Shown piece by piece: positions 1 to 6,426 of a DNA stretch of 8,909 nucleotides; the stretch's first letter is position 1; each line of letters starts with the position of its first letter. Under the pieces are notes generated by a model. It saw nothing but the letters and a program-made list of their open reading frames with translations. It did not search any database and was not told the origin of the DNA. The stretch spans positions 1 to 8,909 of the forward strand of contig JACCZH010000564.1 in assembly GCA_013696045.1 (NCBI GenBank), given 5' to 3'. Origin of the DNA: Chloroflexia bacterium. Lineage in GTDB: Bacteria > Chloroflexota > Chloroflexia > Thermomicrobiales > CFX8. The translations under genes and the position numbers were made by a program.

Positions 1-560
1 GAGCAAATGAAGCTGACGTCGAGGATATGCTCCGGGAAGCCGGTCTGCCGCTTGACGGAAAAGTGTGGCTTTACGACGGCCGCACCGGCGAGAAGTTTGA
101 CCGCCCGGTGACTGTTGGTTACATGTACATGCTCAAGCTGGTTCACCTGGTGGAGGACAAGATCCACGCCCGGTCGACCGGACCATACTCGCTGGTCACG
201 CAGCAGCCGCTGGGTGGAAAGGCGCAGTTCGGTGGACAGCGGTTCGGCGAAATGGAGGTCTGGGCGCTCGAAGCGTATGGCGCTGCGCACACCCTCCAGG
301 AGATGTTGACCGTGAAGTCGGACGACGTCGTGGGTCGGGTAAAGACATACGAAGCCATCGTCAAGGGCGACGAAATTACCGAATCCGGCGTGCCGGAATC
401 GTTCAAGGTGCTCGTCAAGGAGCTGCGATCGCTTGGTTTATCGATTGAAGTGATCAACGAAGACGATCAGACGGTCGAGTTTACTGAGGACACGTCGCGC
501 GACCTGCTAACCAATCTGGACCGCATCAACTTGAGCGGTTTCGAACGCACAGAGGATTAG
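1..560 (+). CDS. rpoB: RNA polymerase subunit beta, C-terminal part (5' end outside window)
   Basis: This is the last ~185 residues of the beta subunit of RNA polymerase, which with beta' forms the catalytic core. The reading frame is open from base 3 and runs off the left edge, so no start is visible. The fragment carries the conserved C-terminal module of beta: 'GKVWLYDGRTGEKF', then 'VGYMYMLKLVHLVEDKIHAR', 'GPYSLVTQQPLGGKAQFGGQ' and 'RFGEMEVWALEAYGAAHTLQ'. This region packs against the beta' N-terminus and forms part of the clamp base. It is followed by 'SDDVVGRVKTYEAIVKG' and 'PESFKVLVKELRSLGL', which are near-universal. After the 'SLGLSIEV' block the protein runs about 30 residues further (acidic, ending 'SGFERTED') than the E. 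coli protein, which stops soon after that block; such tails vary between phyla. The TAG stop lies 84 bases before rpoC, consistent with cotranscription. Identification is secure. Confidence 0.98.
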   Translation, partial: ANEADVEDMLREAGLPLDGKVWLYDGRTGEKFDRPVTVGYMYMLKLVHLVEDKIHARSTGPYSLVTQQPLGGKAQFGGQRFGEMEVWALEAYGAAHTLQEMLTVKSDDVVGRVKTYEAIVKGDEITESGVPESFKVLVKELRSLGLSIEVINEDDQTVEFTEDTSRDLLTNLDRINLSGFERTED

Positions 561-594
561 GGCTGACGGATCGTGATTCCGTGGCACGTATCGG

Positions 595-630
595 GGTCTT
601 TTCGGAGCGCGTGTAGCGCCTAGCGAGACC
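595..630 (+). other. Hairpin in the rpoB-rpoC spacer, just upstream of the rpoC ribosome-binding site
   Basis: GGTCT (595-599) is complementary to AGACC (626-630). Inside it GCGC (607-610) can pair with GCGC (616-619), giving a stacked or branched stem. The structure ends directly before GGTGAG (631-636), the likely rpoC Shine-Dalgarno sequence. A second small stem, ACGGA (566-570) with TCCGT (578-582), lies upstream. Neither is followed by a T-run, so they do not look like terminators. They could be RNA-processing sites or could tune rpoC translation. The pairings are read directly; the role is inference and chance is possible in a GC-rich spacer. Confidence 0.3.
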
Positions 631-644
631 GGTGAGAATCAATA

Positions 645-3600
645 ATGCAGACAATGGGACAAGTGAACCGAAACGATGGCAGGCAGTCGCTTGACGTCAA
701 CAATTTCGACGCGATTCGTATCAGCCTGGCTTCTCCAGAAGATATCCGTAGCTGGTCGTTCGGCGAAGTAACCAAGCCGGAAACGATCAACTACCGCACG
801 CTCAAGCCCGAGCACGGCGGTCTGTTCTGCGAACGGATCTTTGGCCCGCAGCGGGACTGGGAGTGCTACTGCGGGAAGTACAAGCGCATCCGGCACGCCG
901 GTACTGTGTGTGACAAGTGCGGCGTTGAAGTGACGCGTTCCAAGGTCCGGCGCGAGCGCATGGGCCACATCGAACTTGCGGCTCCAGTGACGCACATCTG
1001 GTACGTCAAGGGCACGCCGAGCCGGCTCGGATTGTTGCTTGACATCTCGCCACGCAACCTGGAACGCGTGCTTTACTTCGCGTCCTATCTTGTGACAAGC
1101 GTCGAGGTCGAAGCGCGCGACCGGTTAATCGAGACAATTTATGGTGAGCTTGAAGAGGAGCTCGCCGAGCTTGAGGCTGAGCGCGATCGCCGCCGGGATG
1201 AGATTGTCTCGGAGCGTGACAGTGAGATCGCGAACCTCGTCCAGGCGTCAAAAGGTGTGACGTCGTCAGTCAACGTGTACCTTGATCGCGCGCTGGCCGC
1301 TGTTCACGAAGAGGCGGCAGCCGTTCGGGAGCAGCTCGACGGGTTGATGAACCAGTCGAACCCGGCGACGATCCGCTTTAACGGCAAGGTTGTCGCGAAG
1401 AAGAACCAGGCCATCAATGAGGATCGCCTCGCGACCCTTAAGGATCTCGAGGTTATCGCCCTCGAAGAAGCTCGGGTTCAAGCCGAACATGACAATCAGA
1501 GCGCTTCAGCCCTGACCGAGGGTGAGAGCGACCAGATTCAGGCTGTCTCAGACGATTCGGTGCGTAAGATCGAGTCCGAGTTTGAGACCCAGAAGAGCGA
1601 TCTCAAGGCCGAAGCTGAAGACATCATCAAGCAGATCAAGAGCCTTGAGCTGTACCAGGTGCTAACCGAAACCCAGTACCGCGAGCTATCCGAGCTTGCG
1701 CCTGGTGTCTTCCGTGCGGCCATGGGCGCCGAGGCGGTTTATGACGTTGTCACGAAGGTCGATCTGGACGCGATTGCAGTTGGTCTGCGCGATGATCTGC
1801 ACCGCATGACTGGCATGCGTGTGAAGAAGGCCGCCAAGCGGCTGCGCGTGGTGGAGGCGCTTCGAAAGAGTGGCAACAAGCCGGAGTGGATGATCTTCAC
1901 GGCGCTGCCAGTTATCCCGCCCGATCTGCGGCCAATGGTCCAGCTTGATGGCGGCCGTTTTGCAACGTCTGACCTGAATGACCTGTATCGTCGCGTCATC
2001 AATCGCAACAACCGCTTGAAGCGGCTCCTTGAGCTAGGTGCTCCGGACATCATTGTCCGCAACGAGAAGCGCATGCTTCAGGAAGCGGTCGATGCCTTGA
2101 TCGACAACGGCCGGCGGGGCCGGGTAGTTTCAGGGTCCGGCAAGCACAAGCTGAAGAGTCTGTCCGACATGCTGAAGGGTAAACAGGGGCGGTTCCGCCA
2201 GAACCTGCTTGGCAAGCGTGTCGATTATTCGGGCCGATCGGTCATCGTTGTTGGTCCCGACTTGCAGCTGCATCAGTGTGGCCTGCCGAAGCGCATGGCT
2301 CTGGAGCTGTTCAAGCCATTCGTCATGCACAGCCTGGTGGCGCAGGGCCACGCCCACAACATCAAAGCCGCCAAGCGGCTGGTGGAGCGGGTCGATCCGC
2401 GCGTCTGGGATGTGCTGGAAGATGTCATCAAGGACTATGTGGTGCTGCTGAACCGCGCGCCAACCTTGCATCGCCTGGGTATCCAGGCCTTTGAGGTCAA
2501 GCTTATCGAGGGATCGGCGATCCAGATTCACCCACTCGTCTGCACCGCGTTCAACGCGGACTTTGACGGCGATCAGATGGCCGTTCATGTTCCACTTTCG
2601 AAGGAGGCGCAGGCAGAGGCTCGCGCCCGGATGCTGTCCACCGCCAATCTGTTGGACCCGTCCGACGGCAACCCGGTTATTGCTCCAACGCTCGAGATCG
2701 TCATGGGTTGCTACTACATGACTATCGAACGCGAAGGCAAGCGGGGAGAAGGCAAGCTCTTCTCCAGCGGCGCCGAGGTCGAACTTGCATACCAGGCGGA
2801 TGTAGTGGACCTGCATGCCAAGATCCGGGTCATGAACCCGAAGGGCACCCTCTCGGGCCGGAACGAGGACGGCGAGTATGTGTCGAACAACGGCGCTATC
2901 TCGACGACTGTGGGCCGCGTGCTTTTCAATCGCGCCATCCCAGCAGAGATCGAATTTCGCGATGAGATGATGAACCGCAAGGCGCTTGGCCGTTTGATCG
3001 GTGATCTGTATCACTCGGTTGGCGCACAACGCACAGCACAGGTTGCGGACAAGATCAAAGACGTCGGCTTCAGGTTCGCGACGGTTTCAGGTCTGACGAT
3101 CGGATTGCAGGACGTCGCCGTGCCGCAGGACAAGCCTGAGTTGTTGGCAGCCGCGGACACAGCCGTGAACGAGGTAGAGCGCCAGTACAAGCGTGGCTTG
3201 ATCACCAATCGTGAGCGGCACGACCAGGCAGTGAAGATCTGGACGGAGACTCGCGAGAATCTGCAGAATGCCGTCGAAGAGGCGCTTGACGACGATAACT
3301 CGCTATACATCATGAGCTTCTCGGGCGCCAAAGGTAACATGAACCAGATTAGCCAGATGGCTGGTATGCGTGGCTTGATGCTGGATCCTAACGGCAACAT
3401 CATGGACTTTCCGATTCGATCCAATTTCCGTGAGGGCTTGAACGTGTTCGAGTACTTCATCTCGACCCACGGTGCTCGCAAGGGACTGGCTGACACGGCA
3501 CTCCGAACGGCGGACTCAGGTTACCTGACCCGCCGGTTGGTTGACGTCGCGCAGGATGTGATCATCACGACACCTGACTGCGGGACAAAGACTGGCATGC

Positions 3601-5030
3601 GGATTGTGGTGGGGGAGCGTCAGAACGATGAGTTCTTCACGGCAAGTGTCCTTGGGCGTCTTGCCGCGTCGCCGATCGTAACGGTCGACGGCGAAGTGCT
3701 GTGTGACCGCAACGAAGAGATTACCGACTCGGTGGTCGTCGCGATTCTAGAAAATGACGTTGAAGTCGTGTATGTGCGCACCGCGATGAATTGCGAGCGT
3801 TCATATGGGATCTGCGCCATGTGCTACGGACGCAACCTCGCGAGCGGTAAGCTCGTGCAGATGGGTGAGGCCGTGGGCATCATCGCCGCTCAGTCTATCG
3901 GCGAGCCTGGCACGCAGCTGACAATGCGCACGTTCCACACCGGCGGCGTCTCGCACGCAGACGACATTACGACTGGTCTGCCCAGAGTCCAGGAGCTGTT
4001 TGAGGCTCGTGAGCCCAAGGGTAAGGCGATCCTGACCGAGATCGAGGGTGATGTTGAGATCATCACCGAGGACGAGATGCGCAAGATCGTTGTGACGAGT
4101 ACAGATATCGTCACGGCTGACGTCGTAGTGCCGAGTGATTTCAAGATCACGATCAAGGACGGCGATGTAGTTAAGCGCGGTCAGGAGCTTGGGGTCTCTG
4201 AGAACGGCAAGGCGCCTGTGCTCTCGACACTCGATGGCGAGGCCTTCATTGACGGGCAGATGATCAAGCTCCTCAGCGACAACACCGAGGTCAAGGAGTA
4301 CGTGGTGCCGCACACCGCCCACGTTCGCGTGGCCGACGGCGAGCACGTGCACCCTGGAACCCAGTTGACTGACGGACCACGGGATCCACAGGAGGTGCTG
4401 TCTGCCCTCGGCCGGGATGAGGTTCAGCGGATGCTTGTTGAAGCGGTGCTCAACGTGTATCGCACCCAGGGGGTGGACACGAACGACAAGCACATCGAGG
4501 TTATCGTGCGCCAGATGTTGCGCAAGGTGAGCATCGATGATCCGGGCGACACCGATCTGCTGCCGGGCGAGCTGGTTGACCGCTTCCGGTTCAACGACAT
4601 CAACGATGAGATGATCGCTCAGGGTGGAGAGCCGGCGACGGCGCAGGAAATCATACTGGGTATTACCAAGGCATCGCTGGAGACCGACTCGTTCCTGTCG
4701 GCGGCCTCCTTCCAGGAGACGACGCGAGTGCTGACGCAGTCTGCGATCGAAGGCAAGATTGATCATCTACGTGGCCTGAAAGAGAATGTCATCATCGGCA
4801 AGCTGATCCCCGCCGGGTCAGGTTTCCACACGGTGCGTGACGCTGCGGCGGCTGCGGCGGCTGGAACACCTGAGCCAGAGATCGAGCCAAAGTCGATCGA
4901 AGAGGTTGAGGAACTGTTGTCGGCGCCGCCGGCTGCTGAACAGCCAGAGGTCGTAGACGCTGATGTCGAAGAGGTTGAGGTTGGGGCCGACGAGCTAGCC
5001 GGCGTTGAGTCTTCGACCAACGACGACTAG
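645..5030 (+). CDS. rpoC: RNA polymerase subunit beta' (1461 aa)
   Basis: This is the catalytic largest subunit of DNA-dependent RNA polymerase. The first zinc site is C74, C76, C89 and C92 ('CYCGKYK...CDKC'). A long charged helical insertion runs at about 160-335. The conserved core then resumes ('VIPPDLRPMVQLDGGRFATS', 424-443; 'GKRVDYSGRSVIVVGP', 523-538). The catalytic loop NADFDGD is at 637-643, with D639, D641 and D643 binding the active-site magnesium. The bridge helix is about 926-965 ('STHGARKGLADTALRTADSG'). The second zinc site is C979, C1050, C1057 and C1060. The trigger loop is about 1085-1125, with M1094, R1095 and H1098 in 'QLTMRTFHTGG'; it lacks the large insertion of Proteobacteria. 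The last ~62 residues are Ala-rich then acidic. At 1461 aa it is longer than typical actinobacterial forms (about 1300), owing to the coil and the tail. The start ATG at 645 has GGTGAG (631-636) 8 bases upstream; ATG at 654 or GTG at 663 are possible alternatives. It follows rpoB by 84 bases. Confidence 0.98.
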   Translation: MQTMGQVNRNDGRQSLDVNNFDAIRISLASPEDIRSWSFGEVTKPETINYRTLKPEHGGLFCERIFGPQRDWECYCGKYKRIRHAGTVCDKCGVEVTRSKVRRERMGHIELAAPVTHIWYVKGTPSRLGLLLDISPRNLERVLYFASYLVTSVEVEARDRLIETIYGELEEELAELEAERDRRRDEIVSERDSEIANLVQASKGVTSSVNVYLDRALAAVHEEAAAVREQLDGLMNQSNPATIRFNGKVVAKKNQAINEDRLATLKDLEVIALEEARVQAEHDNQSASALTEGESDQIQAVSDDSVRKIESEFETQKSDLKAEAEDIIKQIKSLELYQVLTETQYRELSELAPGVFRAAMGAEAVYDVVTKVDLDAIAVGLRDDLHRMTGMRVKKAAKRLRVVEALRKSGNKPEWMIFTALPVIPPDLRPMVQLDGGRFATSDLNDLYRRVINRNNRLKRLLELGAPDIIVRNEKRMLQEAVDALIDNGRRGRVVSGSGKHKLKSLSDMLKGKQGRFRQNLLGKRVDYSGRSVIVVGPDLQLHQCGLPKRMALELFKPFVMHSLVAQGHAHNIKAAKRLVERVDPRVWDVLEDVIKDYVVLLNRAPTLHRLGIQAFEVKLIEGSAIQIHPLVCTAFNADFDGDQMAVHVPLSKEAQAEARARMLSTANLLDPSDGNPVIAPTLEIVMGCYYMTIEREGKRGEGKLFSSGAEVELAYQADVVDLHAKIRVMNPKGTLSGRNEDGEYVSNNGAISTTVGRVLFNRAIPAEIEFRDEMMNRKALGRLIGDLYHSVGAQRTAQVADKIKDVGFRFATVSGLTIGLQDVAVPQDKPELLAAADTAVNEVERQYKRGLITNRERHDQAVKIWTETRENLQNAVEEALDDDNSLYIMSFSGAKGNMNQISQMAGMRGLMLDPNGNIMDFPIRSNFREGLNVFEYFISTHGARKGLADTALRTADSGYLTRRLVDVAQDVIITTPDCGTKTGMRIVVGERQNDEFFTASVLGRLAASPIVTVDGEVLCDRNEEITDSVVVAILENDVEVVYVRTAMNCERSYGICAMCYGRNLASGKLVQMGEAVGIIAAQSIGEPGTQLTMRTFHTGGVSHADDITTGLPRVQELFEAREPKGKAILTEIEGDVEIITEDEMRKIVVTSTDIVTADVVVPSDFKITIKDGDVVKRGQELGVSENGKAPVLSTLDGEAFIDGQMIKLLSDNTEVKEYVVPHTAHVRVADGEHVHPGTQLTDGPRDPQEVLSALGRDEVQRMLVEAVLNVYRTQGVDTNDKHIEVIVRQMLRKVSIDDPGDTDLLPGELVDRFRFNDINDEMIAQGGEPATAQEIILGITKASLETDSFLSAASFQETTRVLTQSAIEGKIDHLRGLKENVIIGKLIPAGSGFHTVRDAAAAAAAGTPEPEIEPKSIEEVEELLSAPPAAEQPEVVDADVEEVEVGADELAGVESSTNDD

Positions 5031-5042
5031 GCGCGGATGCAA

Positions 5043-5094
5043 GAGGCCAGAACGCTGGGCACGAGCGTGTCACGCGTTCTGGCGCTCGGTTTCC
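5043..5094 (+). terminator. Probable transcription terminator of rpoBC
   Basis: A perfect 10-bp inverted repeat, GCCAGAACGC (5046-5055) and GCGTTCTGGC (5074-5083), begins 15 bases after the rpoC stop. GAG (43-45 of the same line, 5043-5045) and CTC (5085-5087) can extend it past a one-base bulge. In the loop, CAC (5060-5062) can pair with GTG (5067-5069). The stem is followed by CTCGGTTTCCC, so the T-run is short (three Ts) and intrinsic termination may be incomplete. The position between rpoC and a strong promoter for rpsL supports a terminator role. Confidence 0.7.
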
Positions 5095-5132
5095 CGGCTC
5101 CCGATTTCAGCATCAGGATCAGAAACTTCGGA

Positions 5133-5162
5133 TTGACACATAATAGCCGGTTTTGTTAGAAT
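5133..5162 (+). promoter_or_regulatory. Sigma-70-type promoter for the str genes (rpsL-rpsG-fusA-tuf)
   Basis: The -35 element TTGACA (5133-5138) matches the consensus exactly. The -10 element TAGAAT (5157-5162) matches TATAAT in five of six positions, with an 18-base spacer. The spacing and matches are seen directly; they are what the housekeeping sigma factor of most bacteria recognises. Initiation would be expected near 5168-5171, with G5171 the nearest purine. The promoter lies after the rpoC hairpin and 131 bases before the rpsL start codon, making it the best candidate for driving the downstream translation genes independently of rpoBC. Confidence 0.8.
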
Positions 5163-5168
5163 CCTAGC

Positions 5169-5293
5169 TTGTGGTCGAAACAAATGGTCACCCAAGGAGC
5201 AGAGAAATCCTCGACGAGCGGCCATTTCAGCGCTTTCGAGCGAATCAAAATCGTGAAGACCTGAGACGGTCGTCCTCTAGGGAGTGGTAGCTA
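5169..5293 (+). promoter_or_regulatory. 5' leader of the rpsL transcript with several potential hairpins
   Basis: The leader is about 125 nt if transcription starts near 5170. AAATGGTC (5182-5189) pairs with GGCCATTT (5220-5227), eight pairs including one G-U, enclosing a 30-base loop that contains AAGGAG (5194-5199). CGCT (5231-5234) pairs with AGCG (5239-5242) around a TTCG tetraloop. GACC (5258-5261) pairs with GGTC (5268-5271). TCCT (5273-5276) can pair with GGGA (5280-5283), which would partly cover the rpsL Shine-Dalgarno AGGGAG (5279-5284). Leaders of ribosomal-protein operons often bind a product of the operon to repress translation; no known leader family is recognised here, so regulation by S12, S7 or another factor is inference. 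The leader also contains short open frames. Confidence 0.45.
5171..5290 (+). CDS. Possible 39-codon leaderless upstream ORF in the rpsL leader
   Basis: An open frame starts with GTG at 5171, within the range expected for the transcription start of the promoter at 5133-5162, and ends with TAG at 5288-5290, three bases before the rpsL GTG and in the same frame. The predicted peptide (39 aa) starts MVETNGHPRSREIL and ends RRSSSREW; it is hydrophilic, Arg/Glu-rich, with no signal peptide or membrane segment. There would be no ribosome-binding site, so it would have to be read as a leaderless message. If translated, ribosomes would pass through the leader hairpins and end over the rpsL Shine-Dalgarno, which would favour coupled translation of S12. 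An open frame of this length can arise by chance, and no homologue is recognised. Treat it as a candidate only. Confidence 0.22.
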   Translation: MVETNGHPRSREILDERPFQRFRANQNREDLRRSSSREW

Positions 5294-5719
5294 GTGCCGA
5301 CGATTAACCAACTCGTCCGGAATGGACGAAAAACGGTTAAAAAGAAAACCAAGGCGCCCGCATTGCGGTTTACGAACAATGCCTTGGGCCGCTATTCAGG
5401 CCGCTTGCGCCGGGGTAAAGGCTCACCGCAGAAGCGGGGAGTATGTACTCAGGTGCGTACAATGACGCCGAAGAAGCCCAATTCTGCGCTTCGCAAGATT
5501 GCACGTGTGCGGCTGTCGAATAATATGGAAGTTACCGCGTATATTCCTGGTGAAGGTCACAACCTTCAAGAGCACTCCGTTGTCCTCATTCGAGGCGGCA
5601 GGGTGAAGGATCTCCCGGGCGTGCGGTATCACATCATCCGAGGCGCACTTGATGCGCGCGGCGTCGACAACCGCAAACAAGGGCGGTCGAAGTACGGAAC
5701 GAAAAAGGCGAGGGGATAA
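5294..5719 (+). CDS. rpsL: 30S ribosomal protein S12 (141 aa)
   Basis: S12 sits at the decoding centre of the small ribosomal subunit and takes part in tRNA selection; it is the classic streptomycin-resistance locus. Conserved blocks are visible: 'PTINQLVRNGRK' at the N-terminus, 'PQKRGVCTQV' (45-54), 'TPKKPNSALRK' (58-68), 'GEGHNLQEHSVVLIRGGRVK' (86-105) and 'DLPGVRYHIIRGALD' (106-120). Residues equivalent to the main resistance positions, K60 and K105, are the usual lysines, so it looks wild type; D106 matches the aspartate that is methylthiolated in E. coli. A 17-residue basic segment at about 25-43 is absent from the E. coli protein but has an equivalent in the longer Firmicutes S12, which explains the length of 141 against 124. 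The start is GTG at 5294, with AGGGAG (5279-5284) 9 bases upstream and the standard N-terminal sequence following. It is the first recognised gene after the str promoter. Confidence 0.98.
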   Translation: MPTINQLVRNGRKTVKKKTKAPALRFTNNALGRYSGRLRRGKGSPQKRGVCTQVRTMTPKKPNSALRKIARVRLSNNMEVTAYIPGEGHNLQEHSVVLIRGGRVKDLPGVRYHIIRGALDARGVDNRKQGRSKYGTKKARG

Positions 5720-5756
5720 TCATCCGCCGTCCGGGTTCGCCTGGAAACACGGATGA
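5720..5756 (+). other. Nested hairpin with TTCG tetraloop directly after the rpsL stop
   Basis: TCATCCG (5720-5726) is perfectly complementary to CGGATGA (5750-5756). Inside, CCGGG (5731-5735) pairs with CCTGG (5740-5744), with one G-U, around a TTCG tetraloop (5736-5739). The two stems are separated by an asymmetric internal loop. The element starts at the first base after the stop codon and is followed by ACCCCC rather than a T-run, so it is not a typical intrinsic terminator. It may stabilise the 3' end of an rpsL message, be a processing site, or form part of a protein-binding element. The structure is seen directly; the role is inference. Confidence 0.5.
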
Positions 5757-5780
5757 CCCCCTGGCAACATCGTACGGGAC

Positions 5781-5820
5781 GAGAGCGGCCTCACGGTATA
5801 TACGTGGCGACCGCTTTTCT
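5781..5820 (+). terminator. Terminator- or attenuator-like hairpin between rpsL and rpsG
   Basis: AGCGG (5784-5788) pairs with CCGCT (5811-5815); the outer bases GAG (5781-5783) can extend it with TTT (5816-5818) using two G-U pairs. Inside, CACG (5792-5795) pairs with CGTG (5803-5806) around a GTATATA loop, with a further C5790-G5807 pair past a bulge. The right arm runs into TTTTCTGTGTG, giving a stem followed by four Ts. It resembles a weak intrinsic terminator. Since S7, EF-G and EF-Tu are needed in large amounts, partial read-through or conditional attenuation is more likely than full termination. The alternative is a protein-binding fold, as the rpsL-rpsG spacer of E. coli is bound by S7. 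Confidence 0.5.
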
Positions 5821-5892
5821 GTGTGATTAAGAAGCGTTGTTGTCCAGGTAACAGGACATTCAGTCGAATCGGCCCGATGGAAGGGAACCCGA

Positions 5893-6363
5893 ATGCCACG
5901 ACGCGCCAAGGTAGAGGCCCGGCACATTGAGCCGGATTCAAAATACGGCAGTGAGCTGGTAAGTCGCTTCGTCAACAAGCTGATGGAGCGCGGTAAAAAG
6001 GGCACGGCGGAGCGCATCGTTTATGACGCGCTCGTGATCGTGGAGACCCGCACCGGCCGCGATCCGCTGGAAGTGTTTCAGCAAGCGATCCAGAACTCGA
6101 CACCGGTTATTGAAGTGAAGCCACGGCGTGTTGGTGGAGCAACCTACCAGGTGCCGATTCAGATCGAAGGTTCCCGGCGAATGTCGCTGGCGATGCGTTG
6201 GATGCTCTCCTCGGCCCGCGCGCGTGCCGGCCGTTCGATGTCTGAGAAGCTAGCCAACGAAATTATGGATGCGTTCAACAACACCGGCGCAACAATAAAG
6301 CGACGGGAAGACACACACCGCATGGCTGAAGCGAATAAGGCGTTCTCGCACTACAAGTGGTAA
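5893..6363 (+). CDS. rpsG: 30S ribosomal protein S7 (156 aa)
   Basis: S7 binds the 3' major domain of 16S rRNA, nucleates assembly of the small-subunit head, and lies next to the E-site. The length of 156 aa is standard for bacterial S7. Conserved segments include the N-terminus 'MPRRAKVEAR' and 'DSKYGSELVSRFVNKLM' (15-31), 'RRVGGATYQVP' (78-88, in the rRNA-binding beta-hairpin region), 'AMRWMLSSAR' (100-109) and 'RREDTHRMAEANKAF' (137-151), ending in 'SHYKW' as is usual. The start ATG has GGAAGGG (5879-5885) 7 bases upstream. In E. coli, S7 represses its own operon by binding the spacer upstream of its gene; the 173-base structured spacer here is in the same place, so similar control is plausible but not shown by the sequence. 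Confidence 0.98.
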   Translation: MPRRAKVEARHIEPDSKYGSELVSRFVNKLMERGKKGTAERIVYDALVIVETRTGRDPLEVFQQAIQNSTPVIEVKPRRVGGATYQVPIQIEGSRRMSLAMRWMLSSARARAGRSMSEKLANEIMDAFNNTGATIKRREDTHRMAEANKAFSHYKW

Positions 6364-6426
6364 ATGCGTTTCGCTCAACGGCTGCGGTAACGATGATCCG
6401 CACCGGCGGAGGAAGATAGAGACAGA

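Noticed and set aside
2130..3029. Long open frame on the minus strand inside rpoC (also 3801-4766)
   Set aside because: These lie wholly opposite a highly conserved gene, have no ribosome-binding or family signature, and arise from GC-rich codon bias on the coding strand.
5753..5830. 25-codon open frame (starting MTPWQHRTG) in the rpsL-rpsG spacer
   Set aside because: It has only a poor upstream ribosome-binding match, overlaps both hairpins, and its length is easily reached by chance.
5868..5878. ATCGG-C-CCGAT inverted repeat before rpsG
   Set aside because: A one-base loop cannot form the full stem in RNA, and the site is too short to argue for a protein operator.
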